11,792 nucleotides of DNA from positions 1 to 11,792 of the forward strand of contig CAZBCF010000039.1 of the NCBI GenBank assembly GCA_964490435.1, read 5' to 3'. Shown here piece by piece: positions 1 through 6,151 of the stretch (position 1 is its first letter; each line of letters starts with the position of its first letter). Both the position numbers and the translations under genes were made by a program. This DNA is from IMCC26077 sp964490435 (GTDB lineage: Bacteria > Actinomycetota > Actinomycetes > Nanopelagicales > Nanopelagicaceae). A model generated the notes under the pieces. That model worked only from the letters and a program-made list of their open reading frames with translations. It did no database searches and was not told the DNA's origin.

Positions 1-52
1 CCTCTGCCCGCTTCCCCTAGCTCAACCAACGAAGTCGAGACCGTTCACCCCC
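1..52 (-). ncRNA. ssrA: tmRNA, 5' end only (runs off the window)
   Basis: Read on the minus strand, the segment starting at 52 begins GGGGGTGAACGGTCTCGACT and continues with TTCGTTGG and, further on, GGGGAAGCGGGCAG. This closely matches the conserved 5' end of actinobacterial tmRNA (GGGGnTGAACGGTTTCGACTTCG, later AAGGGAAGCG), the strand that forms the tRNA-like domain with the 3' end. Only about 52 nt are present; the tag-peptide reading frame, the pseudoknots and the 3' CCA end lie outside. tmRNA works with SmpB to rescue stalled ribosomes and tag their products for proteolysis. Its place directly downstream of smpB on the same strand is the usual arrangement and supports the call. The exact 5' end is set by homology, because precursors are trimmed by RNase P. 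Confidence 0.9.
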
Positions 53-365
53 AAGATTGAAGGAATTGTTCTTACCACTCTCATAAACTTTTTGCGCGGC
101 TCGGTGATTAGCCGAGTAGCGGCGCTCAGATCCGATGGACAAAGAGCCAGATCACAGACGCAAATCCCTGAGAAAGTAAACTTGGGTGAAAAAGAAGCTT
201 TTCCGCTATTAAATTATCGACATAGTCTACAACCGATTTCTCTGCGCTCATATTCCCGGGTTCGCGCAGAAGAAGGCCAGACCAACTTGCTGGCGGGATG
301 AGTTTCAACGTAAAAGCATGATTTTTAACCGTGGTGTACTTCCCGTCGAGGCTTACTTACGGTTG
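53..365. other. Intergenic region between smpB and ssrA
   Basis: This 313-bp stretch has no gene I can support. A minus-strand reading frame at 126-308 starts with TTG, has no Shine-Dalgarno sequence and resembles no known protein. The tmRNA promoter must lie here. The best minus-strand -10 candidate is AACAAT just upstream of 65, without a convincing -35, so I do not call it. A GC-rich stem-loop is present: CTCGG at 100-104 and CCGAG at 112-116, extended by GCG/CGC pairs outside. It is not followed by a T run on the minus strand, so it is not a standard terminator for smpB. Confidence 0.5.
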
Positions 366-836
366 TTATTCGCTCCGGTTCTTGGCAGAGAGCGCTCGCG
401 CAATATCCCGACCCGCCTCGCGCTCTTTGAGCGCCTCACGCTTATCGTGGGCTTTCTTACCGCGTGCAAGGGCAAGCTCCACCTTCACTTTTCCACCCAA
501 AAAGTAGATCGACAGCGGCACCAGAGTCACACCACCCTCCTTCACCTTTCCCATCAACCGGCTGAGTTCGCGCTTATGCATAAGGAGCTTCCTATTTCGA
601 CGAGGTGGGTGGTTATTCCAACTTCCCTCAAAATATTCTGGAATATGCACCCCTTGGAGCCATAACTCCCCGTCTTCGAACATGGCAAAACCATCGACCA
701 GAGATGCGCGACCAGCACGAAGCGACTTGACTTCGGTGCCGGAGAGAACGATTCCGCACTCGAAGACATCATCAATCAAATAATCGTGACGCGCCTTCTT
801 ATTCTGGGCGATTAACTTCTTGCCAGACTCCTTCAT
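366..836 (-). CDS. smpB: SsrA-binding protein SmpB
   Basis: SmpB binds the tRNA-like domain of tmRNA and brings it to ribosomes stalled on broken messages (trans-translation). The 156-residue product has the family's usual length and hallmarks: an N-terminal KKLIAQNKKARHDY (6-19), GIVLSGTEVKSLRAGRASL (28-46), a central RNA-binding beta-barrel with HIPEY (64-68), HKREL (87-91), and a basic C-terminal tail rich in KK and RE that enters the ribosomal decoding site. I chose the ATG at 836 because GGGGAG ends 6 nt before it. An in-frame TTG at 842 would put that ribosome-binding site directly against the start. Only 2 nt separate the ATG from the S41 peptidase stop, so the two genes are probably cotranscribed. 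ssrA follows downstream. Confidence 0.97.
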   Translation of the reverse strand: MKESGKKLIAQNKKARHDYLIDDVFECGIVLSGTEVKSLRAGRASLVDGFAMFEDGELWLQGVHIPEYFEGSWNNHPPRRNRKLLMHKRELSRLMGKVKEGGVTLVPLSIYFLGGKVKVELALARGKKAHDKREALKEREAGRDIARALSAKNRSE

Positions 837-838
837 GA

Positions 839-1951
839 TCAACTCCCCTGTACCGGGTTGTTGATTGCGTTGAGCGCTTGGAGTATTTCGAGGCTTCGTT
901 TCACAGATTCCCGCTCAGAAGCGGTCACATCTGGGGTGATGCCCCGCCCATCAATAAAACGACCCGACGGAGTGCGGAATTTTCCAACCGTAGTCTCAAG
1001 GCTCGCACCATTGCTTAACGTCACGCTCTCCTGCACTGAACCTTTTCCAAAAGTTTTAGTTCCGACGACAACCCCACGGTTACGATCTTGAAGTGCACCA
1101 GCGACAACCTCAGCAGAACTTGCAGTATTTGAATTCACAATGATGGTTATTGGAACATTAATAGGTCGTGCATTTGAAGCCTCAATGGTTATTCGTTTAC
1201 CACTTCCGCGATCGTATGACACCAGAACCCCAGAGCGAATAAAGAGCTGCGCAAAATCTGTCGCAGCAGATAACACTCCGCCAGGGTTATCGCGCAAGTC
1301 GATGACAATGCCCTTTGTGTAATCGATTTGAGGGAGCGCACTAACAACATCACTCGCGACCATCTCGCTAAATGCATCGACCTTAATTAATGCAACACCT
1401 TTAGTGAGTTGAGTGACCCGGACATCGGGAATCGCAATGTTCTCCCGAACTAAAGTAAAATCGGAATCAAGTCCGTTGCGTAGTACTTTGAGTTTAAGTG
1501 TGGACCCAGGTTTACCACGAAGTGCGGCAACTGTTGTGGGAAGATCTGCAGAGGAAAAGTCTCGATCATCGATTAGGGCGATGACATCGCCCACTTTAAG
1601 TCCTGCTTTGTCGGCAATCGAACTAGATTTCACTCCCGCGATTTCGGTTCCACCGCCATCGCCCGGGCGTAGCCAAATACCAACACCACTGTAACGGCCG
1701 TCAAGTTCATCTTCCTGTGCAGCGACTTCATCGGCATCTCGGTAATTTGACCACCGATCTCCCGATGCGCGAAGCATTCCTTCGATAGCGGCTCGCTCTA
1801 ATTCGCCAGGTGAAATGTTCTGCTCTACTGATATCTGCTCTAAAGCTTGATCGACCGATGAATTCTGAGAGTTCATGAAAAAGCCCATGCCAAAGGAGGC
1901 GATCATCAACGCAAGGACGATCGCCATTGCTTGGAATTGCGACTTTTTCAT
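839..1951 (-). CDS. S41 family C-terminal processing peptidase (CtpA/Prc-like)
   Basis: This is a serine protease of the tail-specific (carboxy-terminal processing) family, which acts on exported or membrane-associated proteins outside the cytoplasmic membrane. The 370-residue product starts with a short basic stretch and a hydrophobic helix (about 9-26), a signal anchor or signal peptide without a lipobox cysteine. A PDZ domain follows (about 88-165, with GVGIWL and AGLKVGDVI), then the S41 core with DLRDNPGG (218-225). The catalytic pair is visible: Ser278 in TASSAE and Lys303 in FGKGSVQ, spaced 25 apart as in E. coli Prc (S430/K455); Asp289 in GALQD is also conserved. The ATG at 1951 lacks a Shine-Dalgarno sequence but sits 6 nt after TAGAAT, suggesting a leaderless message. 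The substrate is unknown. Streptomyces also has an S41 peptidase between ftsX and smpB. Confidence 0.95.
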   Translation of the reverse strand: MKKSQFQAMAIVLALMIASFGMGFFMNSQNSSVDQALEQISVEQNISPGELERAAIEGMLRASGDRWSNYRDADEVAAQEDELDGRYSGVGIWLRPGDGGGTEIAGVKSSSIADKAGLKVGDVIALIDDRDFSSADLPTTVAALRGKPGSTLKLKVLRNGLDSDFTLVRENIAIPDVRVTQLTKGVALIKVDAFSEMVASDVVSALPQIDYTKGIVIDLRDNPGGVLSAATDFAQLFIRSGVLVSYDRGSGKRITIEASNARPINVPITIIVNSNTASSAEVVAGALQDRNRGVVVGTKTFGKGSVQESVTLSNGASLETTVGKFRTPSGRFIDGRGITPDVTASERESVKRSLEILQALNAINNPVQGS

Positions 1952-1957
1952 GGAGCA

Positions 1958-1963
1958 ATTCTA
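1958..1963 (-). promoter_or_regulatory. Putative -10 box of a leaderless promoter for the S41 peptidase
   Basis: On the minus strand TAGAAT is followed by TGCTCC and then the ATG start, so the hexamer occupies -12 to -7 if transcription begins at the A of the start codon. No Shine-Dalgarno sequence precedes this ATG, which fits a leaderless transcript, common in Actinobacteria. I see no good -35 box. The call is inferred from spacing only. Confidence 0.5.
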
Positions 1964-1972
1964 CGGGCACTC

Positions 1973-2018
1973 CACCACCCTTTTTTATGGGAGAAAATGG
2001 GGTATTACGTGGGTGGTG
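1973..2018. repeat. 8-bp inverted repeat with a 30-nt loop upstream of the S41 peptidase
   Basis: CACCACCC at 1973-1980 is the perfect reverse complement of GGGTGGTG at 2011-2018, with 30 nt between. The right arm lies inside the first 62-bp repeat unit, and the left arm lies between the array and the predicted -10 box. It could form a hairpin in read-through RNA or mark the edge of the array. Its role is unknown. Confidence 0.45.
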
Positions 2019-2343
2019 CACAGAAGTGCNNNNNNNNNNNNNNNNNNNNNNNNNNNNNNNNNNNNNNNNNNNNNNNNNNNNNNNNNNNNNNNNNNNNNNN
2101 NNNNNNNNNNNNNNNNNNNNNNNNNNNNNTTTCATGCCAGCGTGGGAATGAGTAACGAATGGGGTATTACGTGGGTGGTGCACAGAAGTGCTTTCATGCC
2201 AGCGTGGGAATGAGTAACGAATGGGGTATTACGTGGGTGGTGCACAAAAGTACTTTCCTACCCGCGTGGAAAGGAGTAAGAACTGGGACGCGTCATGGAC
2301 GGTAGGCCAAAGTCTTTCTCTGCCAGCGCGGAACGAGTTATCA
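1999..2343. repeat. 62-bp direct tandem repeat array (interrupted by a gap)
   Basis: The unit starts GGGGTATTACGTGGGTGGTG and is 62 bp long. Copy A is split by the N gap (1999-2029 and 2130-2160). Copy B (2161-2222) is identical to A at every readable base. Copy C (2223-2284) differs at about 10 of 62 positions. A degenerate copy D follows from 2285 to about 2343, recognisable by CTTTCTCTGCCAGCG. The unit carries a small palindrome, GCACAGAAGTGC (4-bp stem, 4-nt loop), which is partly broken in copy C. The array lies in a 513-bp gene-free interval between ftsX and the S41 peptidase. The unit length is not a multiple of three and the reading frames through it contain stops, so it is not coding. 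No spacers separate the units, so it is not CRISPR. Confidence 0.85.
2030..2129. other. Assembly gap (100 N) inside the repeat array
   Basis: One hundred N bases, a conventional placeholder of unknown true length. The left flank ends after base 31 of a 62-bp unit and the right flank begins at base 32, so the flanks join into a perfect unit. The missing sequence is therefore most simply zero or a whole number of further 62-bp copies. Confidence 0.95.
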
Positions 2344-2361
2344 GAGTTATCAGAGTTATCA
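2335..2361. repeat. 9-bp tandem repeat, three perfect copies
   Basis: GAGTTATCA occurs three times in direct succession (2335-2343, 2344-2352, 2353-2361) at the distal end of the 62-bp array. The first copy overlaps the end of degenerate unit D, so it may have arisen by slippage there. The remaining 2362-2462, up to the ftsX stop, has no feature I can support, including no clear terminator. Confidence 0.8.
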
Positions 2362-2462
2362 AGTGGAGCGGAGTATTTCACGGGCGCGATCTGAAAATCT
2401 TCTTCTACCTAGGAATTCAGGCAGTAATAAAGTGCTGATGTAAAGCGGTTGAGGTAAATGAA

Positions 2463-3149
2463 TTACACCTTAACAAAGCGGCGCAATGTGATAAGCGAGG
2501 CAAGTGCAGCGACGAACAGGCCGACGCCGAGGAGTTGGAGTGATGCGATCCAGACTGCATCCCACCCAAAGAAGCGCGTGAAGGTGAGTAGAGGTGCAAC
2601 TCTCTGGTCGATTAGGACTTTAAAGCCGGAGAGCAACCCAAAAGCAACAGCCCATCCAAAAATTGCCGAGAAGATACTCTCGAGCAAAAACGGTAATTGA
2701 ATGGAGAAACTCGAGGCGCCAACAAGTTTCATCACACCAGTTTCACGTCTTCTATTAAACGCCGCGATTCTGATGGTGTTCGAAATGAGCAAGGCGGCGG
2801 TGAGGACTGATATCAAGCCGATGAATAGCGCACCGTTTCGCAAGACATTAAGTAATCTGAAGAATTTCTCGAGAATTGCTCGTTGGTCTTGAACGACATC
2901 AACTCCCGGCCTTCCCGAGAAAGCGCTTTGTATGACAGCAAATTGCGTTGGATCTTTCAACTTCACTCGGAAGGATTCCGGGAGCTGATCAGGAGTGACA
3001 TTTTGGGCGATGGCTGAATCTTTAAATCTTTCTTGGAATCTCTTNNNNNNNNNNNNNNNNNNNNNNNNNNNNNNNNNNNNNNNNNNNNNNNNNNNNNNNN
3101 NNNNNNNNNNNNNNNNNNNNNNNNNNNNNNNNNNNNNNNNNNNNCGCAT
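2463..3149 (-). CDS. ftsX: Cell division protein FtsX (interrupted by an assembly gap)
   Basis: FtsX is the membrane subunit of the FtsEX complex at the divisome. It transmits ATP hydrolysis by FtsE to extracellular peptidoglycan hydrolases. The readable part has the initiator codon next to the gap and about 193 C-terminal residues: the end of the extracellular domain (LPESFRVKLKDPTQF), then three hydrophobic helices and the conserved RRRETGVMKLVGAS loop followed by PFLLES. The ATG at 3149 is set by AAGGAGG at 3156-3162, six bases upstream. FtsX of related bacteria has about 300 residues with four helices. Here the first helix and most of the extracellular domain fall in the gap, so the apparent length (228 codons including Ns) is too short. 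The gene lies 39 nt after ftsE. Confidence 0.93.
   Translation of the reverse strand: MXXXXXXXXXXXXXXXXXXXXXXXXXXXXXXXXXXKRFQERFKDSAIAQNVTPDQLPESFRVKLKDPTQFAVIQSAFSGRPGVDVVQDQRAILEKFFRLLNVLRNGALFIGLISVLTAALLISNTIRIAAFNRRRETGVMKLVGASSFSIQLPFLLESIFSAIFGWAVAFGLLSGFKVLIDQRVAPLLTFTRFFGWDAVWIASLQLLGVGLFVAALASLITLRRFVKV
3045..3144. other. Assembly gap (100 N) inside ftsX
   Basis: One hundred N bases of placeholder length begin two bases after the ftsX start codon. Comparison with the usual FtsX length suggests that about 100 residues (roughly 300 bp) are missing, not the 33 implied. The open frame across the gap is therefore fortuitous and not evidence of correct length. Confidence 0.9.
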
Positions 3150-3155
3150 TTTCCG

Positions 3156-3162
3156 CCTCCTT
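3156..3162 (-). promoter_or_regulatory. Strong ribosome-binding site that fixes the ftsX start
   Basis: AAGGAGG on the minus strand, six bases before the ATG at 3149. It identifies the ftsX start even though the following coding sequence is hidden by the gap. Confidence 0.85.
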
Positions 3163-3188
3163 ACTTGCTCTGTTCTCTGTGCTCTGTT

Positions 3189-3878
3189 CTATCCGCTATA
3201 CCCGTACACGCCTCGAACTTGATCGCGCACCACAAGTCCGCCCTCAAGCTCAATCACTCGCTTTCGCATCTGGTCGACGATTCCGCTGTCGTGCGTGGCC
3301 ATGACCACTGTGGTCCCTGTTCGATTGATTCTGTCTAACAATTTCATGATTCCCACACTCATCGTGGGGTCTAGATTTCCAGTCGGTTCATCAGCAATCA
3401 AGATGGCAGGGTGACTCACAAATGCGCGAGCAATCGCAACTCGTTGTTGCTCACCACCTGATAATTGAGATGGCCTTCTATCACCGTAGCCCTCCAAACC
3501 AACCAATTCGAGTACCTCAGGTACCTCTCGGTTGATCTCTTTCTTCGAATACCCAAGAACATGAAGGGTGAAGGCAACATTCTCAAAAACGGTCTTATTA
3601 GGAAGTAGTCGAAAATCTTGAAAGACAGTGCCTACCTGGCGTCGCAACTCGGGTACTTTCCAGCCTGATAACTTGCTCAAGTCCTTTCCTGCAACATAAA
3701 TCTTGCCCGAGGTTGGATTTTCCTCTTTAAGTACAAGACGCAGAAAAGTTGACTTGCCCGAGCCTGAGAGTCCCACTAAGAAGACGAACTCACCCTTAGC
3801 GACCTCAAGGTTTACCCCTTCAAGCGCTGGACGCTCTTGGTTCGGATAAGTCTTGCTGACATTTTCAAACTTGATCAA
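3189..3878 (-). CDS. ftsE: Cell division ATP-binding protein FtsE
   Basis: FtsE is the cytoplasmic ABC-type ATPase of FtsEX and controls cell-wall hydrolase activation at the division site. The 229-residue product shows the full ATPase motif set: Walker A GLSGSGKST (36-44), Q-loop Gln87 in FQDFRLLP, signature LSGGE (139-143), Walker B ILIADE with Glu164, D-loop NLD, and the switch His196. FQDFRLLP and the TVFENVAF that follows are typical of FtsE rather than of general LolD-like ATPases. The start is TTG at 3878; AGAGG at 3889-3893 lies about 10 nt upstream and no in-frame ATG or GTG precedes it. ftsX follows 39 nt downstream, so the pair is an operon. The 174-bp spacer from prfB is AT-rich and contains two copies of CAGATTTTT; I see no convincing promoter in it. 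Confidence 0.96.
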   Translation of the reverse strand: MIKFENVSKTYPNQERPALEGVNLEVAKGEFVFLVGLSGSGKSTFLRLVLKEENPTSGKIYVAGKDLSKLSGWKVPELRRQVGTVFQDFRLLPNKTVFENVAFTLHVLGYSKKEINREVPEVLELVGLEGYGDRRPSQLSGGEQQRVAIARAFVSHPAILIADEPTGNLDPTMSVGIMKLLDRINRTGTTVVMATHDSGIVDQMRKRVIELEGGLVVRDQVRGVYGYSG

Positions 3879-4052
3879 ATTACTGACACCTCTTTTCCCC
3901 GCCGATTCTAGAGAGATATAGCGTTCAAAGCAGGATTAAACGCTGCGACGCAAGAAAAAATCTGAGGAAAATGGCGGAAAAATCTGAAAAAATTTATCAA
4001 ATTCGCAGAAAAACTCCAGTGCAGCTATCAGTAAAGATTGCGATGTCGGCTG

Positions 4053-5156
4053 CTACTCACCCTGTCTGCGCCAACGAATTCCTGCTTCGATGAAATCATC
4101 GATCTCTCCGTCAAGCACCGCGCCGGTATTGCCGACTTCATAATCAGTCCGCAAATCCTTGACTAATTGATAAGGATGAAGCACATAGGATCGCATTTGA
4201 TTACCCCACGATCCTGAGTTATCGCCCTTCAAAGCATCTATTTTGGCTTGCTCCTCTTGACGTCTTCTATCTAACAACTTTGACTGCAAGACGGCCATCG
4301 CAGTCGCTTTGTTTTGAATTTGCGACCGTTCGTTTTGACAGGAAACAACAATGCCAGTGGGAATATGCGTGATGCGTACCGCGGAATCTGTTGTGTTCAC
4401 TCCTTGACCGCCTGGTCCACTTGAGCGATACACATCGATGCGTAACTCCTTCTCGTCAATCTCGATGTGATCGCTTTGATCGACAACAGGCACAACTTCG
4501 ACTCCGGCAAAAGAGGTATGCCGTCGAGCATTGCTATCGAAAGGCGATATTCGCACCAGTCGGTGCGTTCCCTGCTCCACCGAGAGCGTGCCATAGGCAA
4601 AGGGAGCCGTGACCCGAAAAGTCACCGACTTGATTCCTGCCTCTTCCGCGTACGAAGTATCAAGTACTTCGAACTTATGTCCATGTCGCTCGCACCACCG
4701 GGTGTACATCCTAAAAAGCATCTGTGCCCAATCGGCTGCTTCGACTCCACCCGCCTGTGATCGAATAGTCACCAGCGCATCTCGTCCGTCGTACTCACCA
4801 TTAAGCAGAGTGCGCACCTCAAGATCACCAATTGACCTAGTTAATGCGTCGAGTTCGTTCTCCGCCTCTTTGAGGGAACCCGAGTCCTGCTCGTTCTGTG
4901 CCAGCTCTATCAAGATGGGCAGATCGGCAAGTCGCCCTTCTAATTTGGAGAACTGAGCAATCTCACTCTGCAACCGAGAGAGTCTGCTCGTGACCTGGGT
5001 CGCATGATCTGGGTCATCCCAGAGATTGGGATTAGCTGCCTCCTCTTCGAGTGTGGCAACATGTTTTGCCATCGCCTCTAAATTAACAACTTCTCTTATA
5101 GTGCCAAGTTTCTGAGTAAGAAGAGAGATCTCTTGTTCGTACTCGCGCTCGGACAT
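4053..5156 (-). CDS. prfB: Peptide chain release factor 2
   Basis: RF2 recognises UGA and UAA stop codons and triggers release of the finished peptide. The 367-residue product has an N-terminal coiled domain, the RF2-specific stop-codon tripeptide SPF (204-206, in RISPFDS) and the catalytic GGQ (249-251, in SSGPGGQGVN). RF1 would carry PxT instead of SPF. The gene reads through as one frame: the programmed +1 frameshift known from E. coli and many other bacteria is absent. It ends in TAG, which RF2 itself does not read. The ATG at 5156 has no Shine-Dalgarno sequence, but TATGAT lies exactly 6 nt before it, suggesting a leaderless message. It lies 90 nt downstream of the last tad gene and 174 nt before ftsE. 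Confidence 0.97.
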   Translation of the reverse strand: MSEREYEQEISLLTQKLGTIREVVNLEAMAKHVATLEEEAANPNLWDDPDHATQVTSRLSRLQSEIAQFSKLEGRLADLPILIELAQNEQDSGSLKEAENELDALTRSIGDLEVRTLLNGEYDGRDALVTIRSQAGGVEAADWAQMLFRMYTRWCERHGHKFEVLDTSYAEEAGIKSVTFRVTAPFAYGTLSVEQGTHRLVRISPFDSNARRHTSFAGVEVVPVVDQSDHIEIDEKELRIDVYRSSGPGGQGVNTTDSAVRITHIPTGIVVSCQNERSQIQNKATAMAVLQSKLLDRRRQEEQAKIDALKGDNSGSWGNQMRSYVLHPYQLVKDLRTDYEVGNTGAVLDGEIDDFIEAGIRWRRQGE

Positions 5157-5162
5157 GAGGTA

Positions 5163-5168
5163 ATCATA
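5163..5168 (-). promoter_or_regulatory. Putative -10 box of a leaderless promoter for prfB
   Basis: On the minus strand TATGAT, then TACCTC, then the ATG start, which places the hexamer at -12 to -7 for transcription starting at the start codon. No Shine-Dalgarno sequence is present. No clear -35 box is visible. This would make prfB independent of the tad cluster upstream. Confidence 0.5.
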
Positions 5169-5246
5169 CTTCTTAATGTCACCTTGAATCTCGCACCCAG
5201 TAGTTCTTCTCTCGCCCGCTTGAATGCAGATTTCCTATTCAGATAA

Positions 5247-5705
5247 TCACCTATTTGCACGCAACCGCTGTAACCCACCAGCAACATGCGCCACGACCTC
5301 TGGCTGAAGACCTGCTAGAGATTCCGGCATGAATGGCAACTCGACTTTTCGCGTGATTATCAGTCGCATTTGTCCAACCTGGCAACTAACCGATCGTAGA
5401 TTTACTCCTTGTGGAAACCTCCCCATAGATTGGGAGATTCGTCTCAATAAAGTCGCGCAATCTACTGGCACAAAATCTCGATTGTTGAAATTAGTACTTG
5501 GTTGCTCGTCAAAGAAGTAACTTTCATAGGATATTTCTTGGTAAATACCGGTAAGGAAGTCTTCACCCCACCTCTCTAATCTAATTTTCGAAGTCGTCGC
5601 AGCATAAACATTCGTTGCCATCATGTATGCAGAGATTGCTACAAGAAATACCAGAGCCATAAATGGAAGCAATGACCCCGATTCGCCCTCTCTTCGGCGT
5701 TGCAT
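5247..5705 (-). CDS. TadG-like minor pilin / Tad-domain membrane protein
   Basis: A 152-residue protein (from the ATG at 5705) with a basic N-terminus ending in GESGS, one hydrophobic helix (about 12-33, LLPFMALVFLVAISAYMM), then an outside-facing soluble domain of about 120 residues with two cysteines (in VDCATLL and VSCQVG). This is the layout of TadG/TadE-type proteins of tad pilus loci, which are anchored by the N-terminal helix and assist pilus assembly. The Glu at +5 typical of pilins is absent. A GTG at 5714 in the same frame is an alternative start, but GGAG lies almost on top of it and better serves the ATG. It is the last gene of the tad cluster. Sequence conservation of the soluble part is low, so the TadG label rests mainly on layout and position. 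Confidence 0.7.
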   Translation of the reverse strand: MQRRREGESGSLLPFMALVFLVAISAYMMATNVYAATTSKIRLERWGEDFLTGIYQEISYESYFFDEQPSTNFNNRDFVPVDCATLLRRISQSMGRFPQGVNLRSVSCQVGQMRLIITRKVELPFMPESLAGLQPEVVAHVAGGLQRLRANR

Positions 5706-5767
5706 TTGACCCACTCTCCGCTGCCTTCATTCTATTGTTTGCTGCATAAGGCTCACTCTCTGCTGCC

Positions 5768-6151
5768 CTAATTCCAACTTCCCCCACTTATAACGCTTTC
5801 CATCGATCCTCGCTCACTTTGCCATCGAACCCTGAAGTTACTTCCTCGCTTTGGACACTCACCTGACCAGCAAATGACATTCAGGTCTCCGCTTGCTTGA
5901 TGCAAAGTGAGAAATCGATGTGCGGTACTTATAGCATCTGCGAAATCTGAACCATCTCTCACGATACGAACTACCTCACGAAAAAGCTCTTCGTCTCGCA
6001 ATTGTTGATTAGATCGGAGAGTGATGGCTGAGAAATAAGTAAATATCGGCAACACTAATAGGAGAAGAAAGAGTATGAACTCGATAATTGTGTTTCCGAA
6101 ATCTCCTGAAATCTTGCTCCGGTTTTCTCTATTTCCAATAACGCTCACCAC
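5768..6151 (-). CDS. TadE-like pseudopilin (canonical Glu5)
   Basis: A 127-residue membrane-anchored protein. After a short charged N-terminus comes GDFGNTIIEF: a Gly followed by NTII and Glu at position +5, the prepilin-type cleavage site used by the TadV peptidase. A long hydrophobic helix follows (about 21-45, FILFLLLLVLPIFTYFSAI). The rest is a small extracytoplasmic domain with one cysteine pair (CWSGEC). This is the TadE/TadF layout; such minor pilins are needed for Flp pilus assembly. The start is GTG at 6151, with a second GTG at 6148 equally possible; both overlap the stop of the upstream gene in GTGGTGA, implying translational coupling. It is the only one of the four pilin-like proteins here that keeps Glu5. 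Confidence 0.78.
   Translation of the reverse strand: MVSVIGNRENRSKISGDFGNTIIEFILFLLLLVLPIFTYFSAITLRSNQQLRDEELFREVVRIVRDGSDFADAISTAHRFLTLHQASGDLNVICWSGECPKRGSNFRVRWQSERGSMESVISGGSWN

Noticed and set aside
93..126. GC-rich stem-loop as an intrinsic terminator of smpB
   Set aside because: On the minus strand it is followed by CCGCGCAAAAAG, not a T run, so it does not fit an intrinsic terminator.
126..308. Minus-strand 60-codon reading frame between smpB and ssrA
   Set aside because: TTG start, no Shine-Dalgarno sequence, no recognisable motif, and it lies where the tmRNA promoter region is expected. A chance frame is likelier.
318..665. Plus-strand frame opposite smpB
   Set aside because: Antisense shadow of smpB, whose protein is strongly supported.
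1728..2213. Reading frames through the repeat array and N gap on both strands
   Set aside because: They are held open by the Ns, overlap the S41 peptidase, and the 62-bp unit is not a multiple of three.
1999..2343. CRISPR array
   Set aside because: The 62-bp units are contiguous with no unique spacers, and no cas genes are nearby.
4053..5156. Programmed frameshift in prfB
   Set aside because: The gene is one continuous frame from the start through SPF and GGQ; no in-frame UGA needs to be bypassed.
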